Shown here: piece after piece, positions 18,246-27,062 of the stretch
Numbering within the stretch: the first letter of the stretch is position 1
Layout of the letters: each line of letters begins with the position of its first letter
Made by a program: the position numbers and the translations under genes
Assembly (NCBI GenBank): GCA_023391635.1
Contig: JAEWAQ010000025.1
Location: forward strand, 1 to 45,721
Source: Bacillota bacterium
Lineage (GTDB): Bacteria > Bacillota > Bacilli > Paenibacillales > Paenibacillaceae
Length of the DNA stretch: 45,721 nucleotides
Direction of reading: 5' to 3'
The notes under the pieces: model-generated
Told to the model about the DNA's origin: nothing
The model's database searches: none
What the model saw: the letters and a program-made list of their open reading frames with translations, nothing else

Positions 18246-18951
18246 CCTTGTTTACGCCAAACTTGTACCCCTTTCCAAAAACGGTCAACAGCACCTGCGG
18301 CGCTTTGGGATCTTTTTCGATTTTGTACCGGATGTTTTTGATATGGGCGTCGATGGAGCGAGGGTCTCCGACATAACGGTAGCCTTGGACAAAATACAAC
18401 AAGTCGCCCCGCGTGAATATTTTCTCGCGGTTCTGCGCCATGGAGATCAGAAGCTTGTATTCGGTGTTCGTGACTTTGATATCGATTCCATCCATGTACA
18501 CGATCATTTTATTCGTGTCGATTTGAATTCTTCCGCCATCGAAAGACAGCAGCTTCGACTCGTTGCCGACTACGTTAGGCGTCGCCCTGCGGTACACGGC
18601 GTGCGCCCTGGCAACCAGCTCGTTCGGGCTGAACGGCTTGACGATATAATCGTCCGCGCCCAAATAAAGTCCGCTGATCCGGTCGCTTTCGCGCGACTTG
18701 GATGTGATCATGATGATCGGCGTATTCGTTCGCTGTCTGATTTTCTCGGTCAACTGCTCTCCGGACATCGAACCCAGCATCAAATCCAGAATCACCAAAT
18801 TCGGCGGATCTTCCATAAACATCGTAAAAGCTTTCTCCCCGTTGTACGCAACCGAAGTGGCCCATCCATCCTTTTCCAGATAGGCCTTGATCACCTCCAC
18901 GATTTTTTCTTCGTCTTCGACGATCAGCACTTTCTTTTTGTTATCGAACAT
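18238..18951 (-). CDS. OmpR/PhoB-family response regulator
   Basis: 237 residues. The receiver domain has the acidic pair at 12-13, phospho-acceptor Asp56 (VILDLMLG), and the conserved Lys in DDYIVKPF. The C-terminal winged helix reads LLISMAQNREKIFTRGDLL ... RSIDAHIKNIRYKIE, the OmpR effector type that binds direct repeats about 11 bp apart. ATG 18951 has AGGAGG 8 bases upstream. It heads the long minus-strand train, so it probably controls it; the twin boxes at 4768-4786 and 16852-16870 fit its expected binding mode. Confidence 0.95.
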   Translation of the reverse strand: MFDNKKKVLIVEDEEKIVEVIKAYLEKDGWATSVAYNGEKAFTMFMEDPPNLVILDLMLGSMSGEQLTEKIRQRTNTPIIMITSKSRESDRISGLYLGADDYIVKPFSPNELVARAHAVYRRATPNVVGNESKLLSFDGGRIQIDTNKMIVYMDGIDIKVTNTEYKLLISMAQNREKIFTRGDLLYFVQGYRYVGDPRSIDAHIKNIRYKIEKDPKAPQVLLTVFGKGYKFGVNKDE

Positions 18952-18982
18952 AGGCCATCCTCCTAGCCTATAAGAAATATTT

Positions 18983-18996
18983 AGAAAGCGTTTTCA
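18983..18996. promoter_or_regulatory. cre-like catabolite control site
   Basis: AGAAAGCGTTTTCA; the opposite strand reads TGAAAACGCTTTCT, which matches 13 of 14 positions of the CcpA consensus TGWAANCGNTNWCA. It lies 32 bp upstream of the response regulator start, where CcpA could repress the whole train when a preferred sugar is present. Confidence 0.5.
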
Positions 18997-19183
18997 AACT
19001 TTGTTGTTTTTTGGTGATTGCACCTCTTTCCTCTATTCCGTTTGCCCCCTATCCTTAATTATGGATAATGTATCCAGCATTACTTTACCAGAAATTCTGA
19101 GCGCTGAAAAGCTGTTTTCTTTATTAAAATCGCCGTGTTCCGGATAATTGTTGCTTAAGGGACCACTTTGAAAATAAATAAGC

Positions 19184-19212
19184 TTGTGAATGTTTTGTAT
19201 CCAATATACAAT
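19184..19212 (+). promoter_or_regulatory. Candidate sigma-A promoter with overlapping palindrome
   Basis: TTGTGA (19184-19189), 17-bp spacer, TACAAT (19207-19212). A palindrome TTGTAT-CCAAT-ATACAA (19195-19211) covers the spacer and -10 and could be a repressor site. It precedes the 814-residue glycosidase gene by about 45 bp. Confidence 0.45.
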
Positions 19213-19256
19213 ATCCTTGCCATATCTATTCCATATGAACAGGCGGTTGAACGCCC

Positions 19257-21701
19257 ATGGACTTGTTGACCGAATCCGAATTTAGCCGACCATCCTGCAA
19301 AGCTGTTTGGACAGAGCCCGCGCCCGGGGAGAAGGATGCTCCACCGCAACGGATCATCCATATCCGCGGCGCCAGCTTCGCCTCGCCGGCCCGACTTCAG
19401 CGCTTCGGACTGCGCCTCGGCCGCGGGTATTTCAAATGCGGCAGCCACCGCGAGGAGGATTGGGTGGTGGATTGCCGTTTGCTTGTGTGGGAACGCGGGG
19501 ACTGGCGTGAAGCGCTGGTCTTGACTGGACAGCAGCAGCCGAAGCATCGGAACATCGGAAAAAACGAAGTCGACGAAGCGGACGTGACCTGGTTCGATTT
19601 GCATACGAAAAACATCGTCACAACCGCTGTCCGGATTGAAATCCGCAGATGCGCCATCGATCGGTGGTGGACGCCCTGGAACCTCGCGATGACGGGACTC
19701 GTGCTGCAAGGAGATCCGCTTGGCGCGGCGGAACCGGCCGGCAAGACCGCTGGGCTGGCACTCGGCGAATGCGAGATCGGCACTTTGCCGCAGGGAGTGG
19801 AGGCATCGGTGTCCGGGACGGAAGTCCGCTTCTCGACCCGCTGCCTGCAAGTCGGCTTTCGATTGGACCGGCCGGAGATGACCCGGCTGTCCATCGACGA
19901 GGATGGGACGGGGAATACCGGGGACAATTTGCTGCAGGAGTCTGAAGCTGCGGGCGAGTATACGAAGCAAGGATTCCAGCTTCAGCTTTGCGGGGACAGG
20001 TACCCGGCCGATCGCCTGTACGGCTTGGAAGGAACGACCACAGTCAATGGAAACGTGATTACATACGCATACGCCATCGAGCCGATCGGGCAGAAGATCC
20101 GGATTCAGTGGGAAATCCTGGAGGACCAATTATTGCTGACGGTAGAACGGGAGGGCGAGCAGCCGCTTCGCGCTTGGCAAAGCAGCATCATGAGGCTTGC
20201 CTTCAATTGTAAAGTCACGCCGACAGGGGTCATCGGCTCGATCACGCGCAAAGGCGAGACCGGACTGGTCGGCCTGCCGGCGCTGCTGCACGCTCCGAAA
20301 GCGGGAACGTTGGAAATTCGCCAACTCGGCGGCGGCTCGCTGATCCGCGCGGATTCGATCCGGCCCATCTCCACGACGGCCATGGATATCAAAGTCGGAG
20401 AGCTGCCTCAGCCCGAAGGCGATTACGCGCTCCCCGCCGGCAAGCATTCCGCAACCTTGCAGTTCCGAATCGGCGCGCCAATGTCTGCGCTTGATCCCTC
20501 AACACTGGACTTGATGCCTCCCCTCATGCGGAGCACGCTGGAAAAATGCGTGCTGACTGCCTTGCCGTACCGTCCGGACAGCAACACCTATTCCAATAAC
20601 TTCAATTCGATCCACGCGCCGCTCTGCATGGACAACTGGTCCGCCTTGTCCGTTCGTTTCGGCAGGCTGCTGCCCGGACTTCAAGCATCCGACCTGCTCA
20701 GGGAAACGTTGGAACGCTGGCTGGACGGCGGTCCAGGTTACGCTTGCGGCGCTTCGTCCAAAGACGATCACGCGTTTGAAGACGAATACATCATGACCGG
20801 CACCGCATCATTGCTGGGCTTGGCTGAGTATATGCAGTTCACCCGGGATCCCGCGTGGTTCCGCAAATACAAATCCCCCATCGTCAAACAAATCGAAAAC
20901 ATGCGCGCGCGGGATTTGGACGATGACGGAATCGTGGAAAGCGAGCACCGGCTCGGCATCAGCGGACAAGGCCAATGGAGTACGAATTGGTACGATGTCA
21001 TTTCGTTCGGCTGGAAGGACGCCTTTGCGAATGCCTTGCTTTACCCGGCGCTTCGCCTGTTCGCCGATGCCTTTCGTTCATTCGGCGAATCCGGCTTGGC
21101 CGATGAGATGGGAGAATGGGCCGATCGCCTCTACACCCACTACGTTCCCGCCTTTTATAACCCGCAGACCGGCTGGATCGCCGGCTGGCGATGCAAAGAG
21201 GATCGACTGCACGATTACGCGTTTCTGTACGTGAACGGAAGCGCGATCACCGCAGGGCTTCTGCCGGAGCCGATGGCTAGGGAGGTCATGGAACGCCTAT
21301 GGGACGAACTTGCGCGTTCCGGCTTGGCGGACTACCGCATGGGTTTGCCGGGAAATTTGCGAAGTATCGCAAATGAAGATTTGGCGACAGGATTTCAGGA
21401 CAAAGGTTTTGGACACTACCAGAACGGCGGTCTGACCCATTCCCAAGCCCGACATTTCGTGAACGCGCTGTACAAGGTCGGCATGATCGAAGAGGGCGAC
21501 CGTGCATTGGAGCAATTGATCTCAGGTTTGTCGGAGGGCATTGCGTACAGCGGAGTCGGCACGGGAGTGGATTGGCGGCGATGGGATGGCACGCCGACCG
21601 GATACGAAGGCCTGCTGTGCGATCAATTCGGCATTCTGTCGACGTTGATTGACAGATACACCGTATACCGGCATGCCTTCCGCTCATCAGCCCCTTCTTG
21701 A
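19257..21701 (+). CDS. Predicted six-hairpin (alpha/alpha-barrel) glycosidase
   Basis: 814 residues, no signal peptide. The first ~165 residues look like a discoidin-type beta-sandwich (GLRLGRGYFKCG, WFDLHTKNIVTTAVRIEI). Residues ~170-400 resemble the supersandwich found before alpha/alpha-barrel glycosidases. From ~420 on there is barrel sequence with DLDDDGIVESEHRLG, WSTNWYDVISFGWKDAFAN, and a final GxxYEGLLCDQFG, which are acid-rich loops like those in GH63/GH37-type enzymes. I cannot name the exact family or substrate. A stop codon lies two codons before the ATG at 19257, fixing the start; the ribosome site (AGGCGG) is weak. It has flank-like high G+C, unlike the module that follows. Divergent from the long minus-strand train, it likely serves the same glycan. 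Confidence 0.8.
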   Translation: MDLLTESEFSRPSCKAVWTEPAPGEKDAPPQRIIHIRGASFASPARLQRFGLRLGRGYFKCGSHREEDWVVDCRLLVWERGDWREALVLTGQQQPKHRNIGKNEVDEADVTWFDLHTKNIVTTAVRIEIRRCAIDRWWTPWNLAMTGLVLQGDPLGAAEPAGKTAGLALGECEIGTLPQGVEASVSGTEVRFSTRCLQVGFRLDRPEMTRLSIDEDGTGNTGDNLLQESEAAGEYTKQGFQLQLCGDRYPADRLYGLEGTTTVNGNVITYAYAIEPIGQKIRIQWEILEDQLLLTVEREGEQPLRAWQSSIMRLAFNCKVTPTGVIGSITRKGETGLVGLPALLHAPKAGTLEIRQLGGGSLIRADSIRPISTTAMDIKVGELPQPEGDYALPAGKHSATLQFRIGAPMSALDPSTLDLMPPLMRSTLEKCVLTALPYRPDSNTYSNNFNSIHAPLCMDNWSALSVRFGRLLPGLQASDLLRETLERWLDGGPGYACGASSKDDHAFEDEYIMTGTASLLGLAEYMQFTRDPAWFRKYKSPIVKQIENMRARDLDDDGIVESEHRLGISGQGQWSTNWYDVISFGWKDAFANALLYPALRLFADAFRSFGESGLADEMGEWADRLYTHYVPAFYNPQTGWIAGWRCKEDRLHDYAFLYVNGSAITAGLLPEPMAREVMERLWDELARSGLADYRMGLPGNLRSIANEDLATGFQDKGFGHYQNGGLTHSQARHFVNALYKVGMIEEGDRALEQLISGLSEGIAYSGVGTGVDWRRWDGTPTGYEGLLCDQFGILSTLIDRYTVYRHAFRSSAPS

Positions 21702-21762
21702 TGCCATCTTCTATGTATCCTGCCATGCACATCCTATATATCCCATATAATAACATAATTTA

Positions 21763-21791
21763 TTGACAATCATTGAGGTGCGCTATATCAT
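21763..21791 (+). promoter_or_regulatory. Strong sigma-A promoter of the AraC-type regulator gene
   Basis: Perfect TTGACA (21763-21768), 17-bp spacer, TATCAT (21786-21791; 5 of 6). Start near 21798, 30 bases before the ATG at 21828. Confidence 0.75.
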
Positions 21792-21827
21792 GACGTTTAA
21801 ATGATCTAAACATAAAAGGAAAATAAC

Positions 21828-24143
21828 ATGAAGATTCGACCCATGGTTAAGAACATTACAAAAAACAAATTATTTTTTAAAATATTCATGTATTTTCTCT
21901 CCTTGCTGATTCCAATTATTATTATTGGTTACATTTCACATGTTAATTTTGCACGGCTGATAAGAAATGAAGCATCCGAAAAAATATCGAGTAACTTACA
22001 GTCTTCTGCCGATACGATTAATATTTATTTGAACATGGTACAGGCAACGAATAGCAACTTATATTTAAGCGATTCCATACAAAAAAATTTGCGTCCTTAT
22101 GATCGTTTGTCGGATCAGCAAAAAGTGAATATTCCCTCCATTATTAAAGAAATTGCTTCCCATGAAAACAGTATGAATCACTTTATCGATTCCATTTTCA
22201 TATACATCGATAATGAAAAAATATATACAAGCAATGGAGTTATCGAGTTTAATACCTATTTCAACAAGTTTTACCGTCTTGAAGACCGCGAATTAGATTT
22301 TTGGACCGACAAGTTGGTTTCTGTTGAATTGTATAAGCAGCTTCAACCCGTAATGGTGTCCAATGAATTGGATAACAAGAAAAAAAAGGTTGTCCCCAGT
22401 ACGATGACTCAATATATTAGCGGCTCCAAGGCGACCATTGTAACGGCGATTTCCAGCCAAGCGATCAGCTCATTTTTGGAAAAAAACGCTGTCTTCCCTT
22501 CTACACGATATTTTGTAATCAATTCACAAGGCGATCTCGTTGCGCAAAGCCATGATATTGAATTTGATGAAATCGAACACTTGGTAAACATGAATCGTCA
22601 ACACAAGATTCTCGATAAAACACTCGTCTTGCGTGTATCGTCAGAATCATATGGATGGACTTATTATTCCGTTACCCCGCTCCATGACTTATCGCAACAT
22701 CAAGCAAGCATCGTTCAATTGATTTTACTGATTTCGGGCACGTTACTCATCATTGGAATCGCTTTCTCTTTGATCTTCAGCATCACCTTGTATAATCCCA
22801 TTAGAAACATTAAAGATATGCTATTGGAACATGATCCGACTTTACGAACGCAGCAAGTGTTGAATTCGCAAGGAGAATTCAATTTTATCAGCAGTTCGGT
22901 GCTTAAATTATCCAAGTATAATCAAGATGTTACGCAAAAAATGAATCGATATTCAAACGAGCGATTGGAGCAATTGTTAGCGGATGCGATCAACGGCAAT
23001 TATTGGCCTCAAAAGGAAAGAGTCGCGGAAATTTTGCGCGACATTGGCTTCGAGACGGGCGTGTACATGACTTGCAGCTTCCTGTTTCAATTTAAGGATC
23101 GTTTCTATCATGAAATTGAAGAGGAAAAAAGAGTTTTAATAAAAGAGAAATTAAAGACGGTATTATGGAGCATATTAACGAATAAAGTTCACGGATATAT
23201 GATTGAGCTTCAACAAGGGCTATATGTATTTATTGCGAATTTTAATAAAGACGAAGATCGGGCAGCGCTTGATAAAGCGATAGAAGTAATCAAAACAACA
23301 TTTGAATATGATATTGTTTATTGCGATTTGCTTATGGGAATCGGACAGACCTACACTGAATTTCATGAAATCCATAAATCCTTCCATGATTCGTTAACCG
23401 TTATCGATAAGCACAAAACGGGTACGACAAACCTTGTATATGAAGCGGCCAAATTTCATATTGATCAAACGTATTATTATTCTTTCCTGGATGAAAATCA
23501 AATCGTGAATGGCTTGAAAACAGGCAATTTGGAAAGCTTGAAGGTAAAGGTAGAGCATTTGATTCAAACCAATCGTGACAGAGGTGTTTCTTTCCACTTT
23601 CTGGGCCATTTGCTTGTGGATTTATTCAATACCGGATACCGCAGGTTGGCGGAATTATCTTGGAATATCCGAGATATTCTCCTGGAAGAAGATCATGCTT
23701 ATTTGGTGAACAAGAGTGTATTGCCAAACGAACTTGACGATCGGGTTGCGGGGTTGCTTCGATTTTATGAACTGATTATTATGGAAACGGTTGTGAAAAA
23801 CGAAAGCAAATCCAAATCGGTTGTCTCGCTCATTGAATCTTACATTCATGAACAATACGCGGACGATCTTTATTTGGAAATGATCGCGGACAAATTTGGA
23901 CTTTCGCCAAAATATATATCAAGCTTATTCAAGAATACAACGGGTACGAACATTTCAGACTATATTGGGGCTGTCCGTATAGCGGAAGCAAAAAGATTGC
24001 TGCGTGAAACAGAGATGAAAATTCAGGAGATCGGCGATCGGGTCGGCATTCCCAGTCGCACTACTTTTTTGCGTCAATTCACGAAGAACGAAGGTATTTC
24101 CCCCATTGCCTATCGAAATCTAAAAAGTAATCGGAATGATTGA
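21828..24143 (+). CDS. Membrane-bound AraC-family regulator with extracellular sensor
   Basis: 771 residues. Membrane helices at about 18-38 and 290-312 flank a ~250-residue extracellular region of the Cache type (HARLIRNEASEKISSNLQ-like start). The cytosolic part ends in a two-helix-turn-helix AraC domain (about 670-768: SVVSLIESYIHEQY, LEMIADKFGLSPKYISSLFK, IQEIGDRVGIPSRTTFLRQF). Such one-protein sensors of Paenibacillus relatives couple sugar sensing directly to DNA binding without a phosphorelay. AAAAGGA lies 7 bases before the ATG. It is followed by a terminator and then the binding-protein gene, which it probably activates. Codon use is AT-rich, unlike region 1. Confidence 0.92.
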   Translation: MKIRPMVKNITKNKLFFKIFMYFLSLLIPIIIIGYISHVNFARLIRNEASEKISSNLQSSADTINIYLNMVQATNSNLYLSDSIQKNLRPYDRLSDQQKVNIPSIIKEIASHENSMNHFIDSIFIYIDNEKIYTSNGVIEFNTYFNKFYRLEDRELDFWTDKLVSVELYKQLQPVMVSNELDNKKKKVVPSTMTQYISGSKATIVTAISSQAISSFLEKNAVFPSTRYFVINSQGDLVAQSHDIEFDEIEHLVNMNRQHKILDKTLVLRVSSESYGWTYYSVTPLHDLSQHQASIVQLILLISGTLLIIGIAFSLIFSITLYNPIRNIKDMLLEHDPTLRTQQVLNSQGEFNFISSSVLKLSKYNQDVTQKMNRYSNERLEQLLADAINGNYWPQKERVAEILRDIGFETGVYMTCSFLFQFKDRFYHEIEEEKRVLIKEKLKTVLWSILTNKVHGYMIELQQGLYVFIANFNKDEDRAALDKAIEVIKTTFEYDIVYCDLLMGIGQTYTEFHEIHKSFHDSLTVIDKHKTGTTNLVYEAAKFHIDQTYYYSFLDENQIVNGLKTGNLESLKVKVEHLIQTNRDRGVSFHFLGHLLVDLFNTGYRRLAELSWNIRDILLEEDHAYLVNKSVLPNELDDRVAGLLRFYELIIMETVVKNESKSKSVVSLIESYIHEQYADDLYLEMIADKFGLSPKYISSLFKNTTGTNISDYIGAVRIAEAKRLLRETEMKIQEIGDRVGIPSRTTFLRQFTKNEGISPIAYRNLKSNRND

Positions 24144-24159
24144 TCCTATACGGTCATCG

Positions 24160-24208
24160 GCCACTTTCATTGACGGCGAATGAGACACCGCTCAATGAGG
24201 TGGCTTTT
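24160..24208 (+). terminator. Terminator after the AraC-type regulator gene
   Basis: GCCACTTTCATTGA (24160-24173) pairs with TCAATGAGGTGGC (24192-24204) apart from one bulge, followed by TTTT. It separates the regulator transcript from the importer genes. Confidence 0.55.
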
Positions 24209-24240
24209 GCTTTCATCAGGCGATGAACAAATCCGGTTAA

Positions 24241-24267
24241 TTGCACACACATAGAAAAGTGGTGCAA
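24241..24267. promoter_or_regulatory. Inverted repeat ahead of the importer genes
   Basis: TTGCAC (24241-24246) and GTGCAA (24262-24267) form an inverted repeat with a 15-bp spacer, in the 298-bp leader between the regulator and binding-protein genes. It may be an operator. I could not place a convincing promoter in the rest of this gap (24209-24441). Confidence 0.3.
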
Positions 24268-24441
24268 ATCGAGAATTTCGGAATAATGAATCATCATCCT
24301 CTTAAACGCTTGTAGACGGTCGTAAGTCTCTGAACTACAGTAGAATCGGGTAAGGAAAAAGCCCTGAAACACTTAGAGAAAGGAGGCAGGAGCTTCACAG
24401 CCAATATGAACAGTTTCATAACCAGGAGGGTAAATGGATCT

Positions 24442-26064
24442 ATGAAAAAATCAGTCAGAACGATGTTGCAAAGTTGTTTGATTATGGTACTTGTTTTTCT
24501 TTTGGCAGCTTGCGGCACGAGTAATTCAAGCAAGAATAATGAAAGCGCAAGCAGCCCTTCAAAACAAGATGGGAATACGAGTGCATCGAATCCTGATTCG
24601 AACGCAACCAAGGAGAAACCGTTAGAAATAACCTGGATGAGGGAAGAAAGAGCAGGCAGAGAGGTGAAACCTGATTCTGTCGCCATTCAAGAATTTCTTA
24701 AAAGACAAAATGTCAAAGTCAATGTCCAGGGCATTCCATCAAGCGGTTTCAATGATAAGAAAAAGGTTTTAATCGCGACCGATACATTGCCGGATGTGCT
24801 GATGGTTGCCCAGAACGATATCCAAGAATTTGCCGACACGGGCGTGTTCCTTAATTTATCAAACTATTTGCAGCTGATGCCGAACTTCCTGAAAGTCATT
24901 GAAGAAGACCCTGAAATCAATAAAAACAGGATCAATGGGGATTTATATGGTTTTCCATTTGCGGCAAAAGTTCCGGATGATTCCGGGCTAATGCCCATGA
25001 TGCGCGTGGATTTAATCAAAGAGCTTGGCCTGGAATTACCGAAGACATATGACGAATTTTATGAAGTGCTTAAAGCGCTAAAAAAAGCATACCCCAAATC
25101 TTATCCTGTAACCAGCAGGGGTTCGGATAATTTAATTAGCGCGACAACGTTCGGTTTCGGCAGCGGATATAATAACAATTCAGGATCCTATTTATATTTC
25201 GAACCCAATGAAGGACAATACAAATTCGGTCCGAATTCGAACGAATTCAAAGAAGCGATCGCTTTTTTACGTAAATTGTATAAAGAAGGTTTGCTTGACC
25301 CCGACTACACGACAAATACAAGCCAAATTTGGAACGAGAAATTAAGCAGCGGAAAAGCATTTTTTTATCATGACAACATGGGGTTCAGCGAAAGCTTTAA
25401 TAAAATATTGGAAGAAGCAGGCGGAGCTGAAATCAGCTTTGATATGCTCGATTCATTAATCGCTCCGTCTGGCGCACAAAGAAACCAATTGTACCCTGTC
25501 GGTCACCTGCAGTTCTCGCATGTCATCAGCGCAAAAACGAAGGAGCCGGAAAGAGTAATTGCGTTTATGGATTGGTTCTACTCAGACGAAGGCGCTTGGT
25601 TAACGAACGGCGGTATTGAAGGCGAGCACTATACGTTCGAGAATGGCGCCTATACACTCAATCCCGACTTGCTTGCGGCGCATATGAATGCTGACTCGCC
25701 TGTCAATTCGATTCGTTCCTACTTAGGCGCAGGGTACCAAGCTTTTGCTCTATACGATTACAGATTAATTGAGATGGAATCGGACACCTATAAAAAGTGG
25801 TCCAAAAAGACTGCAGAAATGTTGGAAAACGGTCAAGGGTTCCGCTTTGTCGCCGACCCGCCATTTAATGCCGAAGAAAGAGAAAGACTCAAGCAGCTGC
25901 GGACGCAAGTTGACCCCTACCTGCAACAGAACATTGACAAGTTTATTATTTCTGAAGGCGCCATTGAAAAAGAATGGAATCAATTTGTTGAGGAATTAAA
26001 GAAAAAAGGGTCGGACGAGTTGGTGCAAATTTATAACAATGCACTGGCCAACGTGGTTTCCTGA
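24442..26064 (+). CDS. Solute-binding lipoprotein of the AT-rich module (LplA-like)
   Basis: 540 residues. MKKS start, hydrophobic stretch and LAACG lipobox within the first 25 residues, a Ser/Asn-rich linker, then the LplA-type binding fold (EITWMREERAGREVKPDS, GDLYGFPFAAKVPDDSG, later VISAKTKEPERVIAFMDWFYSDEG). It is the receptor for the two permeases downstream. An in-frame ATG at 24406 exists, but the ATG at 24442 has GGAGG 12 bases ahead and gives a normal lipoprotein signal, so I prefer it. A long hairpin separates it from the permease genes. Confidence 0.92.
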   Translation: MKKSVRTMLQSCLIMVLVFLLAACGTSNSSKNNESASSPSKQDGNTSASNPDSNATKEKPLEITWMREERAGREVKPDSVAIQEFLKRQNVKVNVQGIPSSGFNDKKKVLIATDTLPDVLMVAQNDIQEFADTGVFLNLSNYLQLMPNFLKVIEEDPEINKNRINGDLYGFPFAAKVPDDSGLMPMMRVDLIKELGLELPKTYDEFYEVLKALKKAYPKSYPVTSRGSDNLISATTFGFGSGYNNNSGSYLYFEPNEGQYKFGPNSNEFKEAIAFLRKLYKEGLLDPDYTTNTSQIWNEKLSSGKAFFYHDNMGFSESFNKILEEAGGAEISFDMLDSLIAPSGAQRNQLYPVGHLQFSHVISAKTKEPERVIAFMDWFYSDEGAWLTNGGIEGEHYTFENGAYTLNPDLLAAHMNADSPVNSIRSYLGAGYQAFALYDYRLIEMESDTYKKWSKKTAEMLENGQGFRFVADPPFNAEERERLKQLRTQVDPYLQQNIDKFIISEGAIEKEWNQFVEELKKKGSDELVQIYNNALANVVS

Positions 26065-26079
26065 ATCAGACATCTGATT

Positions 26080-26120
26080 AAAGAAGGTTGGGTTGGGGCG
26101 CGATGCAACCCGCCTTCTTT
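26080..26120 (+). other. Long hairpin between binding-protein and permease genes
   Basis: AAAGAAGG-TT-GGGTTG pairs with CAACCC-G-CCTTCTTT around a 10-base loop. No U-tract follows, so it is more likely an mRNA-stabilising or partial-termination element that keeps the binding protein in excess of the permeases. Confidence 0.6.
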
Positions 26121-26138
26121 ATGAGAGGGGAATAAGGC

Positions 26139-27050
26139 TTGACGCCGTATGTGGAAATAAAGAAAAAGATAGTCAAAAGTAAAACGCTGTATTTCATATT
26201 TTCATTGCCGTTTCTTTATTTTCTTCTGTTTCATTATGCACCCATGTTCGGCACGCTAATTGCATTTAAAAAATATTCCATTGTAAAAGGAATATGGGCA
26301 AGCCCCTGGGCCGGAACGAGATATTTTGAACAATTTTTAATGGATCCCTACTTTTGGAAAGTTGTAAGGAACACGGTATTGCTTAACTTCTATTCCCTAT
26401 TATTTTTTTTCCCGGCGCCGATCATTTTCGCATTATTGCTTAATGAATTGAAAAACCAATTATTCAAACGATTTACACAAACGATTATGTATATACCGCA
26501 TTTTTTGTCAACTGTCGTCATAGCGGGAATGTTAGTCAACTTTCTCTCGATCGACGGCTTAATCAACGGGGTCGTAGAGTTTTTTGGTGGAAAACCCCAA
26601 ACCTTTCTATCTAAATCGGAATGGTTCAGGACGATTTTTATTGGTTCAGATATTTGGCAAGGCTTAGGCTGGGGTTCCATCATCTATTTAGCCGCTTTAA
26701 CTTCGATTAATCCTGCGTTATATGAAGCTGCAACGATCGATGGCGCAAACAGATGGAACAAGTTGATATACATTACGCTTCCCGGTATTTCGACGGTCGT
26801 AACCATCATGCTGCTTTTAACGATAGGAAATTCGATGTCTGTAGGCTTTGAGAAGGTTATTTTGCTGTATAGCGGTCCAACTTATGAAACTGCCGATGTC
26901 ATCCAAACATTCGTATACCGAAGAGGTTTGATTGACAGCGACTTTAGCTTTGCTGCCGCGGTAGGCGTCTTTCAATCTGTCATCTCTTTCGTGCTCGTTG
27001 TAACTGCGAATTGGTTTTCAGGTAAAATCAGTGAAAACAGGTTGTTTTAA
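26139..27050 (+). CDS. LplB-type sugar ABC permease
   Basis: 303 residues with the LplB-family start (VEIKKKIVKSKTLYFIFSLPF), HYAPMFGTLIAFKKY, and coupling loop EAATIDGANRW followed by YITLPG. The start is a TTG at 26139 with AGAGGGG 8 bases upstream. With the next gene it forms the channel of the third importer. No ATPase gene is present in this module. Confidence 0.93.
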   Translation: MTPYVEIKKKIVKSKTLYFIFSLPFLYFLLFHYAPMFGTLIAFKKYSIVKGIWASPWAGTRYFEQFLMDPYFWKVVRNTVLLNFYSLLFFFPAPIIFALLLNELKNQLFKRFTQTIMYIPHFLSTVVIAGMLVNFLSIDGLINGVVEFFGGKPQTFLSKSEWFRTIFIGSDIWQGLGWGSIIYLAALTSINPALYEAATIDGANRWNKLIYITLPGISTVVTIMLLLTIGNSMSVGFEKVILLYSGPTYETADVIQTFVYRRGLIDSDFSFAAAVGVFQSVISFVLVVTANWFSGKISENRLF

Positions 27051-27062
27051 GGGGGGAAGTTT

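Larger units (their letters stand above)
18952..19256. other. 305-bp divergent regulatory gap
   Basis: No gene is visible. It separates the minus-strand train from the plus-strand glycosidase gene. It holds a cre-like site (18983-18996), a short inverted repeat GGATA-ATG-TATCC (19063-19075), a plus-strand promoter candidate (19184-19212) and a 17-bp palindrome over its -10 (19195-19211). A single partial copy of the train's operator, AACATTCA on the minus strand, lies around 19188-19195. I could not place a convincing minus-strand promoter for the regulator gene. Confidence 0.5.

Noticed and set aside
18970..19010. Minus-strand promoter TTGAAA-N18-TTATAG ahead of the response regulator gene
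   Set aside because: Transcription would start inside or after the ribosome binding site, so it could not give a translatable message.
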